64,000 nucleotides of DNA from Onchidella celtica (taxonomy: Eukaryota; Mollusca; Gastropoda; Systellommatophora; Onchidiidae): NCBI GenBank assembly GCA_963931925.1, contig OZ007571.1, positions 62,605,089 to 62,669,088 of the forward strand, read 5' to 3'. Below are positions 12,490 to 22,927 of this stretch, one piece after another. A program made the translations under genes and the position numbers. The notes below the pieces were generated by a model. That model saw only the letters and a list, made by a program, of their open reading frames with translations. It ran no database searches and was not told the origin of the DNA. How positions within the stretch are numbered: the stretch's first letter is position 1; each line of letters begins with the position of its first letter.

Positions 12490-14018
12490 AATGTGGGAAA
12501 CTGGGCGTACGGTTTCAAATATTCGCAAATATACCCGAAAAGAAATCCCCCTATAGCCAATCGCAGTTCGGGTTCAGTTTTTTTTCTTTTGTTTTTGTCG
12601 GCATTTCTTTCATGTTTCTTTATGGGTTTTATTCTTATTCCACTTTTCAAGTTTTTCAAGGATGCTAGACTGTTTTTAAGTTTTTCGAGGCTTTGAGATT
12701 TCGTTCATGTAATTCATTAACCCGATTTTTCCAGTGTTTCCAAGAACCGCTCTGAACTCTGATGTAATCAATTTAGATAAATCATGCAACAAGTAATAAG
12801 CACTATAGATTCATAGGAGAAAATTCAGAGGATCCTCAGTGGATTAGTTGCAGCCAATGAAGAAACAGAAATTCTCCTAGGATCTTAGAAACACGGAAGA
12901 TATGATTACATCAAAACTGAGTACTGTCCCAGGGGACTAATTTACCAGAAAAGAAGAAAGGAAATAATATCAAATTAGTTAGTAGCTTCAGATCTATCTA
13001 GGTAACAGCATATGAAGTCAAGGAAATTTGGTCGAAAATGTTCAGGAAAGAAAGATTTTAACGAAAAAATTCATTTCCTAATTAGAGCCAAAATCTTAAA
13101 AGTAGAATTAATGATACTGATGTAAACAGCATGGCAATTGAAATAAAAACTAAAAAACAAATTAAGAAACGTTGTGTTTCGTTGTAAACGTGAGGCAATC
13201 TTTTTCTGCTTTCTCATCCTCAGCGTCTTCATAATCGTAGGCCTTCGAACCCCCCTTATCGTTTCAGAAGCGCCGTTCCCTCACGTAGCAATCTCCTCTC
13301 TGTGTGTAATGCCCGACCGCGCGACATGTGTGTGTGTGTGTGTGCTTGTGTTTCTCCACTCTTACCTCCTTCAACCATTATTTTTACATCACACTTTTTT
13401 TCTTTCTCAGTACCGAGAAACTAGCGAATTTGGAAACTGTAGTCAACAACCTCCAATGTTCCGTCGCTTACTTAACTGTCCATATTATGAAGGACAGCTT
13501 AATACCGTGTGAATTGTGTATCACATCACTCAAGACAATCAAGTACCGTATTGTTCTCTGTTCTGCTACGGCCGTCTGTACCAGATCCAAGGTTCTCTGT
13601 CCACTGCCAGTGTCTGGTTTCGTCCTTGCCGGGTGGTCATTGTGAGTGGGTTGGGTATGAATAACTGACAGGTCATCGTCCTCCACCTGGGAAATTTATT
13701 TACATCCTGCTGGTACCAAAATTAGAGGGAATCATTCCCTCAAGGCTCCTATAGCAATCTGCTGGACAAGGAATAAACTGTCGTCAAGTAAATTATAGGC
13801 TTGATTCTCTGGTGGGCATACATAAGATCCATTATGTTGGCTGATTTGTAGACAATAAGTTCATTTATTTTGAAAGGTACATTCACTTACATATTCACGC
13901 AGGCCATCCTCTAACATCATTTTCAAATAACAACGACAACGACAAAACCACGCATACTTCATATGTTGAACACAGATTTTCGTGCCGCCCTCGTTGCTAT
14001 ATAATTATATAATCATCA
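12490..14018. other. Intergenic, no gene recognised
   Basis: Short open frames at about 13174-13645 have no recognisable motif and include a GT microsatellite (13326-13343). Otherwise unique sequence. Confidence 0.5.
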
Positions 14019-14414
14019 TCAGTTGACTTGTGTGGAACAGACATTGGCGATCATGGCTCTCCTCTCGGATCTGTCATCAGCCAACCTCAAAAAGGATTTG
14101 TTGTTGCGACGTTTATTTGTTGTCCATGAATTAAGACTTTCAGTGAACATTTTTCTCCGTCTACCCCTGCTTTTCCCGCCCATGATCTTCCCTGCGACTG
14201 CGAGATGTTCGAGGCTCCTGGGGCGACAGATGTGGCCTAGAAATCTCAGTTGCCTCTGTCTTATTATTTTAATTAATGATCTATTCAGATCAGAGTCTCT
14301 CAGTACTGACTCATTTGATTTTTTCTCCATTGATGATATTCTCAATATTCTTCTAATAAACCGCATCTCTGCTGCTTCTAGTTTCCTCTCTATTTCTTTA
14401 TTCATTGTCCAACA
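14019..14414 (-). pseudogene. LINE reverse transcriptase, C-terminal fragment (RTE-like)
   Basis: The minus-strand frame encodes the C-terminal region of a non-LTR retrotransposon polyprotein. Recognisable motifs are CWTMNKEIERKLEAAEMRF, RQRQLRFLGHICR and GKSRGRRRK, followed by a stop and a TGATGATGA-type 3' end typical of RTE-related LINEs. The frame runs into the solo-LTR-like insertion at 14420. The upstream part of the same element continues beyond that insertion at 15665-16340. The element is non-functional. The RTE assignment is from motif resemblance only. Confidence 0.75.
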
Positions 14415-14419
14415 TTCAC

Positions 14420-15659
14420 TGTCACGATCACATTAGGATCATAAATGCCGTGCTAGGTCACGACGTCAGTGAGTTAATTTTTACGATCTTGTTGATTATA
14501 ACCAGCGTAAATTGTCCTTGAGCTGTTCTCGTGAACAATTTGTTTTGAACAGTTTTTTTCCTAATAGATAGACAGAAGGTGTGGGGAAGGATAGACGGAC
14601 AGCGTAGGTGTGCATGACTGAGCACTTTTTATATCTCGTGTTTTGAACTAGGTTAAGTAGAGAGGGAAGGGGTGAGTGGGAATTAAATGTTATTGAGACG
14701 TCTGTTGACGTACAGAAAATCCGTGATCCAGAGTAAAAGCTCGGGGTTTTGAACATGTTAAGAATTTATTGCTATAAAATTACATTTTATTGTCTTGAGT
14801 GATTCGACCTTTGATGTCGACCCAAGGTCGTTGCGTAGGGCTGTTACTTAAAATAACTCGGTTCGGCAGCTGAGCTAGAGGTGGTTGCACCAATCAAATG
14901 TATGAATCTGGACGGAAGGTCGAGACATAGCTTTAGTATTTAAACCCGTGCAGAGCTTAGATAGATGCCACATGTAGACAATCCATTTACGAGGTGGACG
15001 GCGATAGTCCTCAGCCAGATGAGAGACATAAGAGACGCAGTTGAGCAGTCCATATTGTGAGGAGCGCCATGAGTTAAAGCTCCAGAGCCTAAGCTACTTG
15101 GTTTGATATAAACCCACAGCGTTTACATCCAGCGCTCTCACTCCCAGTGAGGGCCGCATGGTGAGAGTCCATACTAATTTGTAATGATGAAAGTGAACCG
15201 TTCTACTTACTTTTGAAGACAGTTTCAGAGCTACCGCCAGACAACGCATGGTTGTACAAGCATTCTCCATGGCGTGTCTAGGGGAAATGTCCATATCATA
15301 ACATGTCTCATTGAATTAATAGAATTTAAACTGTTATATCCGTCGCCACGTGCGCGGATTCTATTTGGCATATAACTCATATGACCTGCAAGTAGTTAGA
15401 GTGAATAAGTTAGTCTTTATAGAAAGCTGTAGTTTCATTAGTAGATTCAGTTGCCTTTGAATTGATATTTATATTTATAATTATATTTGTTACATTAATT
15501 CCTGTAATTAAACTGCCCTACAGTTCTGCTAAAAATCAAAGCAATTGATTTATTTAGTTTTTAGAGTGCAAGTATTTTTTTTTGTGTGTTCGTCGATTGT
15601 GGGAGCGGACCTCGAAAGAGTGTCAGTCGAATTATCCCCATCTAACCCACATCGCGACA
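14420..15659. mobile_element. Solo-LTR-like insertion inside the LINE relic
   Basis: The sequence starts TGTCACGA and ends TCGCGACA, a short inverted TG...CA terminus of the LTR type. It is flanked by 5-bp TTCAC repeats (14415-14419 and 15660-15664). On either side the minus-strand LINE reading is interrupted exactly at its LYGCE/CWTMN position, so removing the 1240-bp segment reconnects the LINE. This supports a nested insertion. There is no internal coding region, so a solo LTR is the simplest reading. It does not resemble the 872-bp LTR family in this window. Orientation is unknown. Confidence 0.65.
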
Positions 15660-15664
15660 TTCAC

Positions 15665-16340
15665 ATCCGTATAAAAGCACTGACCACACATGTTTTCAAG
15701 ACTCTGATTTTAGTGGTCGTTGATATGTCTCTGTTCATTAATATTGGTCTCATTTTTTGGAATGAATCTTTGGCCATTATTATTCTTTCCTTATTCCACT
15801 TATGCTCCTACCATCTGATGTAATTAAATAGACTCATCAAACTGATTGTTCTGTGTAACTCGCATTCTGTGGCCCCTGGTGTCTTAGGTAATGCTATAAA
15901 AACGGATTCACATAGGTCATCTGGGATTTTGCGGCTATCATAATTATGTTGTATTTAGAAGTTTTGTTCTCATGTCTGTTCCTAGACCCTCTAGAGCTAC
16001 GATTACGTCTATTGGTATGTTATTTGATCCTGTTGTTTTTCCCTGTTTCATTTTATTTACTGCTGTTTCTACTTCTTCCCTCAGGATCGGTGGACCTTCC
16101 ATTTTTTTCTTGATTTCAAGTTTCTCTCCTCGGCTCTCCTTAAAAAGATCTTCAACATATTCTGACTATCTATTTAAAACATCATCTTTGTCCATAAGCA
16201 TTGTTCCCTCTTTCGATTTGGTACAACTTGTATTAGTGCATCTGTCTTTGTTTCCGCTGACTTCCTTAATTTTGGAGTGCATATATATTTGCTGTTTTTA
16301 TCTTGGTTTTGCTCTGTTTCTTGGCATTGTAAAGTGCGTC
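15665..16340 (-). pseudogene. LINE reverse transcriptase, upstream fragment (RTE-like)
   Basis: Minus-strand frames show SEYVEDLFKES, REEVETAVNKMK and IPDDLCESVFIALPK, then ECELHRTISLMS, all typical of the pre-RT and early RT region of RTE-like LINEs. The next recognisable piece (AKDSFQKMRPILMNRD) belongs far downstream in such proteins, so most of the RT core, including the catalytic box, has been deleted. There are at least one in-frame stop (before SEYVEDLF) and one frame change (near 15943). The 5' limit is approximate. Confidence 0.7.
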
Positions 16341-16568
16341 GCTGCTAAACTGTAGCGTAAATGTGTGCACACATTACATGTATTATAATTGCTACCATGT
16401 ATAATAAAACACACACACACAAAACCAGGGCCGTAACTAGGGCCCCGCAGCCCCCGCAATGCGGGGGGGCCCCCGAGGGTAGGGGGCCCCCGGACGGAAG
16501 AAAAAAGAGGGAGAAAAAAGGAAGAAGAAAAAAGAAAAAAAGAGGGAAAAAGAAGAAAAAGAAGAAAA

Positions 16569-16573
<5 letters not shown>

Positions 16574-16653
<80 letters not shown>
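16574..16653. repeat. (GA)n microsatellite inside the hAT element
   Basis: An 80-bp GA array preceded by a long A/G-rich purine tract from about 16496. It lies between the left terminal repeat and the transposase start. Confidence 0.93.
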
Positions 16654-16655
<2 letters not shown>

Positions 16656-16732
16656 TGGAATTATCTGGGGGCCCCAGCAATTTCAGCAAAGCAGAAAAAG
16701 ACAATTTAGAGACAAGAGTGTTAATAACTGTC

Positions 16733-16850
16733 GGGGCCCCCTCAACAAAATCGTAGCTGTTGGGGGCCCCTCAACAAAATCGTAGTTGTCGGAGGCCCCT
16801 TACTTAACTGACTCATGGTTGCCGGGGGCCCCTTAACCTGGTTTTCCGAT
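16733..16850 (+). repeat. hAT subterminal repeats
   Basis: Several imperfect copies of a 30-40-bp unit combine a GGGGCCCC-type core with CTCAACAAAATCGTAG or CTTAAC. Two adjacent copies at 16733-16790 are the clearest. Related GGGGGCCCC palindromes occur near the right end (20262-20297). Repeated subterminal motifs in hAT elements are usually transposase-binding sites; that role is inferred. Confidence 0.6.
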
Positions 16851-16947
16851 CAAATTATAATTATGCTTAAGGCACTCGTAATAAATGGCTCTCGGCCTTT
16901 GAGTGCAAAAAAACTTGCTTTTTTTTGTTTTGGTCAAGACGATCAAG

Positions 16948-19830
16948 ATGAACCGACGGGAATATCCCTCGGGTGCTCAAAAGCGAAAAATTAGCGAAAC
17001 AAAATGAAGAGGGAATGAAAAAAATTCCGAAAATAGATGCCTTTTTTAAGCAACCCCCAAAAATGGATGAGCTTGGTAATGCCAGTGATTGTATCAACCC
17101 CAGGCCAGTGTCAGATCAAAGTCCAACTTTAGAACCTGGACCAAGCATGCAACAAGAGGAATCAAAATCCAATGGTAAGTAGCCAAGATCTCGATCTAGA
17201 TCAAGATTAGATCTAGATTCTAGATATATCTAGACGTCTAGATCTAAATCTATACATGTATCTAGCTTTCTCTTGACTTAAATTCTAGTGCATGTAATTA
17301 TTGAGTTGCCAGCAAAGAGACGGCAAAAATTTTGGTATAGATCTAGATCTATATTTAGAATTCTCTGAAAACACTGTGATCTTCCAGCCCAGCAAATTAC
17401 GAGCACGAGATCTAGTAGTGCCGGTGTTGTTGCTATTGCTGCTGTTGTTGTTATTGTTGTTGTTTTGTTGTGTTTTCATTTTTTAAAGTTATTGTCTTTC
17501 CAATCGTAACGTAAATGTAACGTATATCACAACAAAGTATGAATTAGAAAACTAGATCTATCTATATCTATATCTAGTGATATAAGTCACTGTTTCTTTC
17601 TTTATCTCACCTTTTTTTCAGGTCACACGAAAGAAGGTAGTGTAGAACTACTTGTACCAGAAATAGATCTATTAACATTGGACTACCCAACTGACAAGGG
17701 TCATTTTGCCGATGATCTAACCGATGATATGAAACATTTCATCGTTCAACATGGACTTTGTCGCCCGAAAGGGCCATTTCCAAGGAATACACAAAATAGA
17801 AGCTTTTCTTCTTATTTCTATAGTGAAGATTCTACACAGTTCTCACATTCTTCTAATACATGGCTTTGCTATTCACAAATACAAGATGTAGCTTACTGCC
17901 ATTTCTGTTGGCTTTTTTTCCCCGACCACCGAAAGTTCGACACTCGGGATTGGCAAGGTTTGTCTAAAAAGGTCAAAGAGCATGCACTATCAGGAGCCCA
18001 CATTCAAGCCTGCATAGTTGGAAACCATTGGAAACAACACAAAACAGTCGATCACAAGATCGATGCAAGTTTATCTGATGTGACTAGATTCTGGAGAGAG
18101 ATTTTGAGAAGACTTGTTGAAATTATTTTGACAATAGCTAGAAATAACATCGCCCTGAGAGGAACGACTGATCAACTTGGTGCTATTTCAAATGGGAACT
18201 TTCTTTCACAGGTGGAACTGTTGGCCAAGTTTGATGTTTCTATGAATACCCTAGATGGCAAAAAGAAAGGGTCTACTAACTATTTAAGTCCACTTATTCA
18301 GAATGAACTTATTGGTATTTTAGCATCAAGAGTGAGATTAGACATTTTAAATGAATTGAAAAGTGCCAGATTTTATTCCATCATCATGGACACCACCCAG
18401 GACAGTTCGAAAAAAGACCAATTGAGCTTAATTTTTCGATATGTATTAGTGGAGGACAGTGTTTAAGTTCATGAAGCTTTTATCAATTTCTATCATATCC
18501 ACGACCAGACATCGGAGGGCCTACAAACAGCACTACTGTCGTTCCTAAAGGAGCATTCAATTAATTTAAAACACTGCAGAGGACAGGGCTATGACGGTGC
18601 TGCGAACATGTCCGGGTCATGCCAAGGTCTTCAAAAGAGGATTATTGACTCTCAAGCAAACGCATTTTACGTGCATTGTGCAGCGCATAACCTGAATTTA
18701 GTTGTCAACGACGCAGTGAAAGGAATTGTAGAAGTCAGGATTTTTTTCGATATCATTCAGCAGCTGTACGTATTCTTCGGCCACAGCATCAACAGGTGGG
18801 ACATTTTCGCTGAAATCACTTCTGAGTCGGAAAGTACACTGAAAACGTTAAACCCTACACGCTGGTCTGGAAGAGTCACCTCTTTAACTGCTGTGAGACT
18901 AAGATTTCCAGATGTTTTAAAAGCTCTCAGCAAGATTGCTCTCCAGAATACAAACAAGGACACGATTGATGAAGCTATATCACTGAGGAACAAGATGGAA
19001 AATTTTGACTTCATTGTGATTCTCACAGTGCTCAGTGACGTTTTGTCCGACATCAATGTAGCATCAAAGCTGCTTCAAGCCAAAGATCTTGACTTATCAA
19101 AAGCTGTGTGTGAGCTGGATGCTGTGTTGTCCAAACTGAAGCAACATCGACAGGATTTGAGTCATTTCTGGCGAGGAGTGAAGACACTGCTCGACGATGG
19201 TCCATACCCACAACATTCAAACAGAAGAGAAAGGCAGCAGTAAAGTTTAATGATGATATCGACCCGGAGAGAATCTTCAAAGAAAAAGTGTTCTATGGCA
19301 TTTTGGATACTATGATCCTGCAGTTGGAGTCTCGCTTCACAGGAACAAAGAAAATCACCTCGCTATTCAAAGTCGTGAACCCACCATCGCTTCTCACTTT
19401 ACAAGAAGTTGATATCAATACTGAAGTTGACAGGCTTGTTGAAGCGTACCCTGAAGACCTGTCTAAGGCACTAGCTACAGAGCTGGTTATGATGAAGACC
19501 TCTATGGGTGATAAACTAACAGGATTGTCTTCTGTGCGACAGCTCGCAACCTGCCTGCTAGTAGATTATAAAGAGGTTGCTCCTAGCTTTCCCAACATCT
19601 GCGTTCTCCTGCGCATCTTCATGACAATCCCTGTGACTGTTGCATCCGCGGAGAGGTCATTCAGTAAGCTGAAGATTATAAAAAACTATATGAGAACATC
19701 CATGAGCCAGGAACGCTTGCAAGGTTTGGCACTGCTCAGCATTGAAGCAGAGAGAGTAAGAAAACTAGACTACGAGCAAGTAATCAACGATTTCGCGGCC
19801 ATGAAAGCAAGGAAAGCACCGATGGTTTAA
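16948..19830 (+). pseudogene. hAT transposase (ZMYM1/TTF-type), inactivated
   Basis: Two exons: about 16948-17174 and 17622-19830, joined through GTAAGT/TTTCAG in frame. Recognisable parts in order: an N-terminal basic region with KKIPKIDAFFKQ, a TTF-type zinc-finger region around 17840-18050 (CYSQIQDVAYCHFCW, then EHALSGAH), catalytic DDE regions IIMDTTQDSS and GYDGAANMSG, the CxxH motif VHCAAHNLNLV, the TRW motif, and the C-terminal dimerisation block VASAERSFSKLK...LLSIE. Three lesions disable it: a one-base frame change near 16975-17000, a TAA stop at 18464-18466 with the same frame resuming directly after it, and a frame change near 19190-19215. Such genes are commonly annotated as zinc finger MYM-type protein 1-like. 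It would act in the nucleus on the element's own ends if intact. Confidence 0.92.
17175..17621 (+). other. Intron of the hAT transposase, AGATCTA-rich
   Basis: The donor is GTAAGT directly after AATG and the acceptor is a T-rich tract ending TTTTTTTCAG. The intron holds many TAGATCTAGA-type palindromes (17185-17270, 17336-17360, 17551-17577) and a (GTT)n-like tract (17425-17466). Confidence 0.75.
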
Positions 19831-20326
19831 GGTAAGCATTATTTTATTTTTTATTTTGCTTCTGTTCATTTTACTGGTTTTTATTTTTTAGTTTCAGTTG
19901 CTTGCATGGTTATTGATGCTTGGATTCTTTTGTTATGTAGTTGCAGTTGTGTTCATTTTAATTTACTTTTATTTTCTTGTTTTTTGTTTGAGGATAGTTG
20001 TTGTTGTTGTTGTTAGTGGCGGCGGTGGTGGTGATGGTGGTAGTGGTAGTGGTGGTGGTGATGGTGTGGTGGTGGTAAATATTGTTTCATCCACTAGATT
20101 ATTCCGAATAAAAAATCCACGTGACGCGCCCAACGTTCCCTGCGTACCATACGCCACTATATTTGGCTGTTTGGGCCACACGTCCTCAGCTCCGGTGCTA
20201 CAGTATAAGCGAATACATGTACATGTGTTGGGTGGGTAGGCCTATGCTTAGTCTGCGGAAGGGGGGCCCCGATAAGAAAGTTTGCGGGGGGGCCCCCGCT
20301 TGGCTAGTTACGGCCCTGCACAAAAC

Positions 20327-21197
20327 ATAGTAACACTCGTTTAGGTTGATCATGATTACAAACAAAATGCACAGTGACATTTTAATGATTGCATCTAAGT
20401 TCAAACAAGCATGCAAAAAGGTATGGGTTTTTTTCCCCATTATTTTATACTTTATTGGTGGTTTTCTTGTTTGTTTCTGACGTAGGGTTTTGCGAACACA
20501 ACCTTTCTTTTCTTTTACCATAGTTTAACCTTATGCCAAATCCTGTTGCGACCCCACAGGCTTTCGGTAATGTCGATACTGGACAGTCAGAGGAGTACCC
20601 TAGGTTACGTTTAGTATATTGGGGGCGGGGAGGGGGAGGGGGGAAAGGGGGCGAGATCCACGTTGGATTCAGATCATTCTGTCCGCTTAAGATACTTAAG
20701 CTAGGGGGAACTCATGAATTTGTCATATTAGCAGTTAAAGACCCTAGTTTTATGTCATACCTAGTTGAAGTAGGCTACCTAAGAAATAATGTGTTTTTAG
20801 TGCTGGACGCTATATATATGACCCTGAAAACTTCAGTTCTTTCAATGTGCCTCACTAAAATAATTAATAGCCAGTTATGGGTTTAATAATTCGAGACCTC
20901 AGTTCTTTATTCTATCTCCATTATCTGAAAAACTGAAGATCTTTTAATATGTAGAGAGGTACATAACAAATGTACATTTTGACACTTGTTCAAAATGCGT
21001 TTTGGTACTTATGAAGCTGTTTCACAGTTCCGATTTATTCTAACTCCTTATCATAATACTAAAGCCCCAAAGGTTTAACGTCGAATTTCTCAGTTGTGCG
21101 CCCCCCCCCCCCCAACAAAAAAAAACTCAATGTCTTGACGTCACCATCCAACTAGTTTGCCAATCAAAATCTGCTGGTGAGCTCCTAGGCTTACCGG
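20327..21197. other. Intergenic, no gene recognised
   Basis: Contains a strongly G-rich tract at 20620-20655 with several runs of four or more G, and poly-C runs near 21100. The short frames here have no recognisable domain. Confidence 0.55.
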
Positions 21198-21550
21198 CGG
21201 GACCAGATTAAGACTTTTAGCGGCCCTAAGCAGTTAAAAATTTTGGCGCCCCCCCCCCCCCCTAACTGTATAGGCCCTATATGTAATTCAAAATGTAAAC
21301 AAAAATTAAATATAAAATACATTGATACATTTAAATATTTAAAAAAGCGAATCTTATGCACGCAAATACAATTACTTTATTTTTTTGTTTATTGTGGGGG
21401 GGGGGGGGTGGCGTTTCGTGGACCCTGGTTCAGCTGCACCTTACAGTTTTGCACCGTGGTAATCCGGCTACGAAAAATTTCTGTGGTGTCCCCTTTCCCT
21501 TGATGTCCTAAGCACGTGCTTATTATTGCTTAACGGTTTATCCAGCCCTG
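21198..21550. mobile_element. Degenerate non-autonomous hAT-like element
   Basis: The left end CGGGACCAGATTAAG and right end GGTTTATCCAGCCCTG are diverged versions of the hAT-type CAGGGCCGGATTAAG terminus in inverted orientation. Flanking octamers CTTACCGG (21190-21197) and CTTATGGG (21551-21558) agree at six of eight positions, as expected for an aged target-site duplication. The interior is GC-homopolymer-rich and non-coding. Confidence 0.5.
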
Positions 21551-22023
21551 CTTATGGGTTTTTGGCCACTGGCTAGAATTACAAAAATAGCAGTGGTATT
21601 GTTCTCTCCATATTATTTGAAACACCTATGCTTTGCCCAGTAATGACTAAACTGTTATTACTTACACACAACAAGCATGTACCGTTGGCAGCCCGCTCGC
21701 ATGCCCAGTCGTCAGGAAATAATTATTGCGGTTCCAGGATGACAAACAACTTCAAGGCCAGATTTCTCCACTGTAACAGCTCAGTAAAGCGTCGTTCACG
21801 CAGCTTTGCACAAATACTTCCACTCAATGACGCGGTACATGTTTGTACATTCGGGTCCTAGTCCAGGCGTGCCTTACAATCCCTTCAAAGACCTTCAGCT
21901 CCGGGTACTGCGCTCAAACCTATGAAATCAAAGGCCAACGATTTCCAGGTCCCAATAAAATACCAGACAAAGATGGTTCACGAATTGAGGCTCTACTCTT
22001 AATGAAAACATAATGACACACGA

Positions 22024-22065
<42 letters not shown>

Positions 22066-22526
22066 GAGGGGGAAGAGAAGGCGTTAATTAGAAAGGAAAT
22101 GTGCACGACAGGTGCTCTGTGTCAGGTGACTTCACACAGCTCAGGCGGCGGTCATAATACTATAATACTAGTCAAACAGCACTCAACAATGAGTTCATGT
22201 TGCTTTGCCAATATTTAGTAATGCATCGGTACACATAGTTCCCATAAGTCAGGGCGACTTTACCGTGAGTCCTCATTACTAACCTCCACCAAACATTTAA
22301 TGAGATGGGTTCAACAGGTTTGGAACAGTTTTTCCTGCTTCTCAGACTCAGAATACCTTGATGGCTAGAGGAGCTAGAGGTCAACTTTATACGAACAAAA
22401 ATTACGAAGATAAACATTCTGTGGACTTGTACAAAATCTGATTTAATCTGAAGCCTTTATTCTTTGAAATGGCACTGAAGAAAGTCTTAGTAATTTAATG
22501 AATTTAAAAACCCTTGATACTATCGG
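21551..22526. other. Intergenic, no gene recognised
   Basis: Unique sequence with a GA microsatellite at 22025-22064. No supported exon. Confidence 0.5.
22025..22068. repeat. (GA)n microsatellite
   Basis: A short GA array with one AA interruption, followed by GGAGGGGG. Confidence 0.9.
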
Positions 22527-22752
22527 TCCAGACAGAGATAGAGCAACCCTACGGATATTTGATGTGTAGGATTGACGTCAAGTTTGCACATAGGGATGAC
22601 ATCGTTCCTACGGAGATCCGCTGGTTACGACATCGCACTGACGTCGATTTGATGATGTAGGGAACCGGCCCCTATGGTAATTCTACCAACCCATAGAAAT
22701 CCTATACAAATTTACTTACAAAGGATTGACGTTAGGATGCTGGCTGAGGAAC
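22527..22752 (+). mobile_element. Dispersed MITE-like repeat, copy A
   Basis: One of four related copies of about 190-220 bp in the window (others at 54367, 62889 and 63769). Shared blocks include GGATTGACGTCA, GTTTGCACATA, TTCCTACG..GATCCGCTGGTTA and GCTGGCTGAGG. Copies C and D lie in the opposite orientation. There is no coding capacity. Short inverted ends resembling CCAG(C)CAGCA suggest a DNA-transposon MITE. Confidence 0.6.
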
Positions 22753-22899
22753 AGCTAGCTAGAATTACTGTATATATGCATGTATAGATTAAACACTATA
22801 TCAAGGACAATGTATACAACTTGTATTGCTCTGTATTTCACGAATTTGACTTACTTTGACTTAAAATTTGATGAGAAGATTAAAAAAAAAAAATCAGTC
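22753..22899. other. Short spacer below the putative poly(A) site
   Basis: AT-rich sequence ending in a run of 12 A on the plus strand (22880-22891), which is T-rich on the minus strand and could act as the downstream element of the poly(A) signal at 22922. Confidence 0.4.
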
Positions 22900-22921
22900 A
22901 TTGCTTTTTCAAAGGTTCTTG

Positions 22922-22927
22922 TTTATT
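22922..22927 (-). terminator. Candidate distal poly(A) signal AATAAA
   Basis: TTTATT on the plus strand reads AATAAA on the minus strand. About 30 nt beyond it lies a run of 12 T. Signal plus U-rich downstream element is the standard animal poly(A) arrangement. Repetitive intergenic sequence begins just below. Confidence 0.35.

Larger units (their letters stand above)
16426..20318 (+). mobile_element. Complete hAT DNA transposon, ZMYM1-like transposase
   Basis: A 3893-bp element with 15-bp perfect terminal inverted repeats (CAGGGCCGTAACTAG at 16426 and its reverse complement ending at 20318). It is flanked by a perfect 8-bp target-site duplication CACAAAAC (16418-16425 and 20319-20326). Eight-base duplications and CAGGG termini are diagnostic of hAT elements. 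Both subterminal regions are rich in GGGGGCCCC palindromes. Inside lie a GA microsatellite, repeated subterminal motifs and a two-exon transposase gene that is now broken. Intact ends suggest it could still be moved in trans. Confidence 0.95.
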
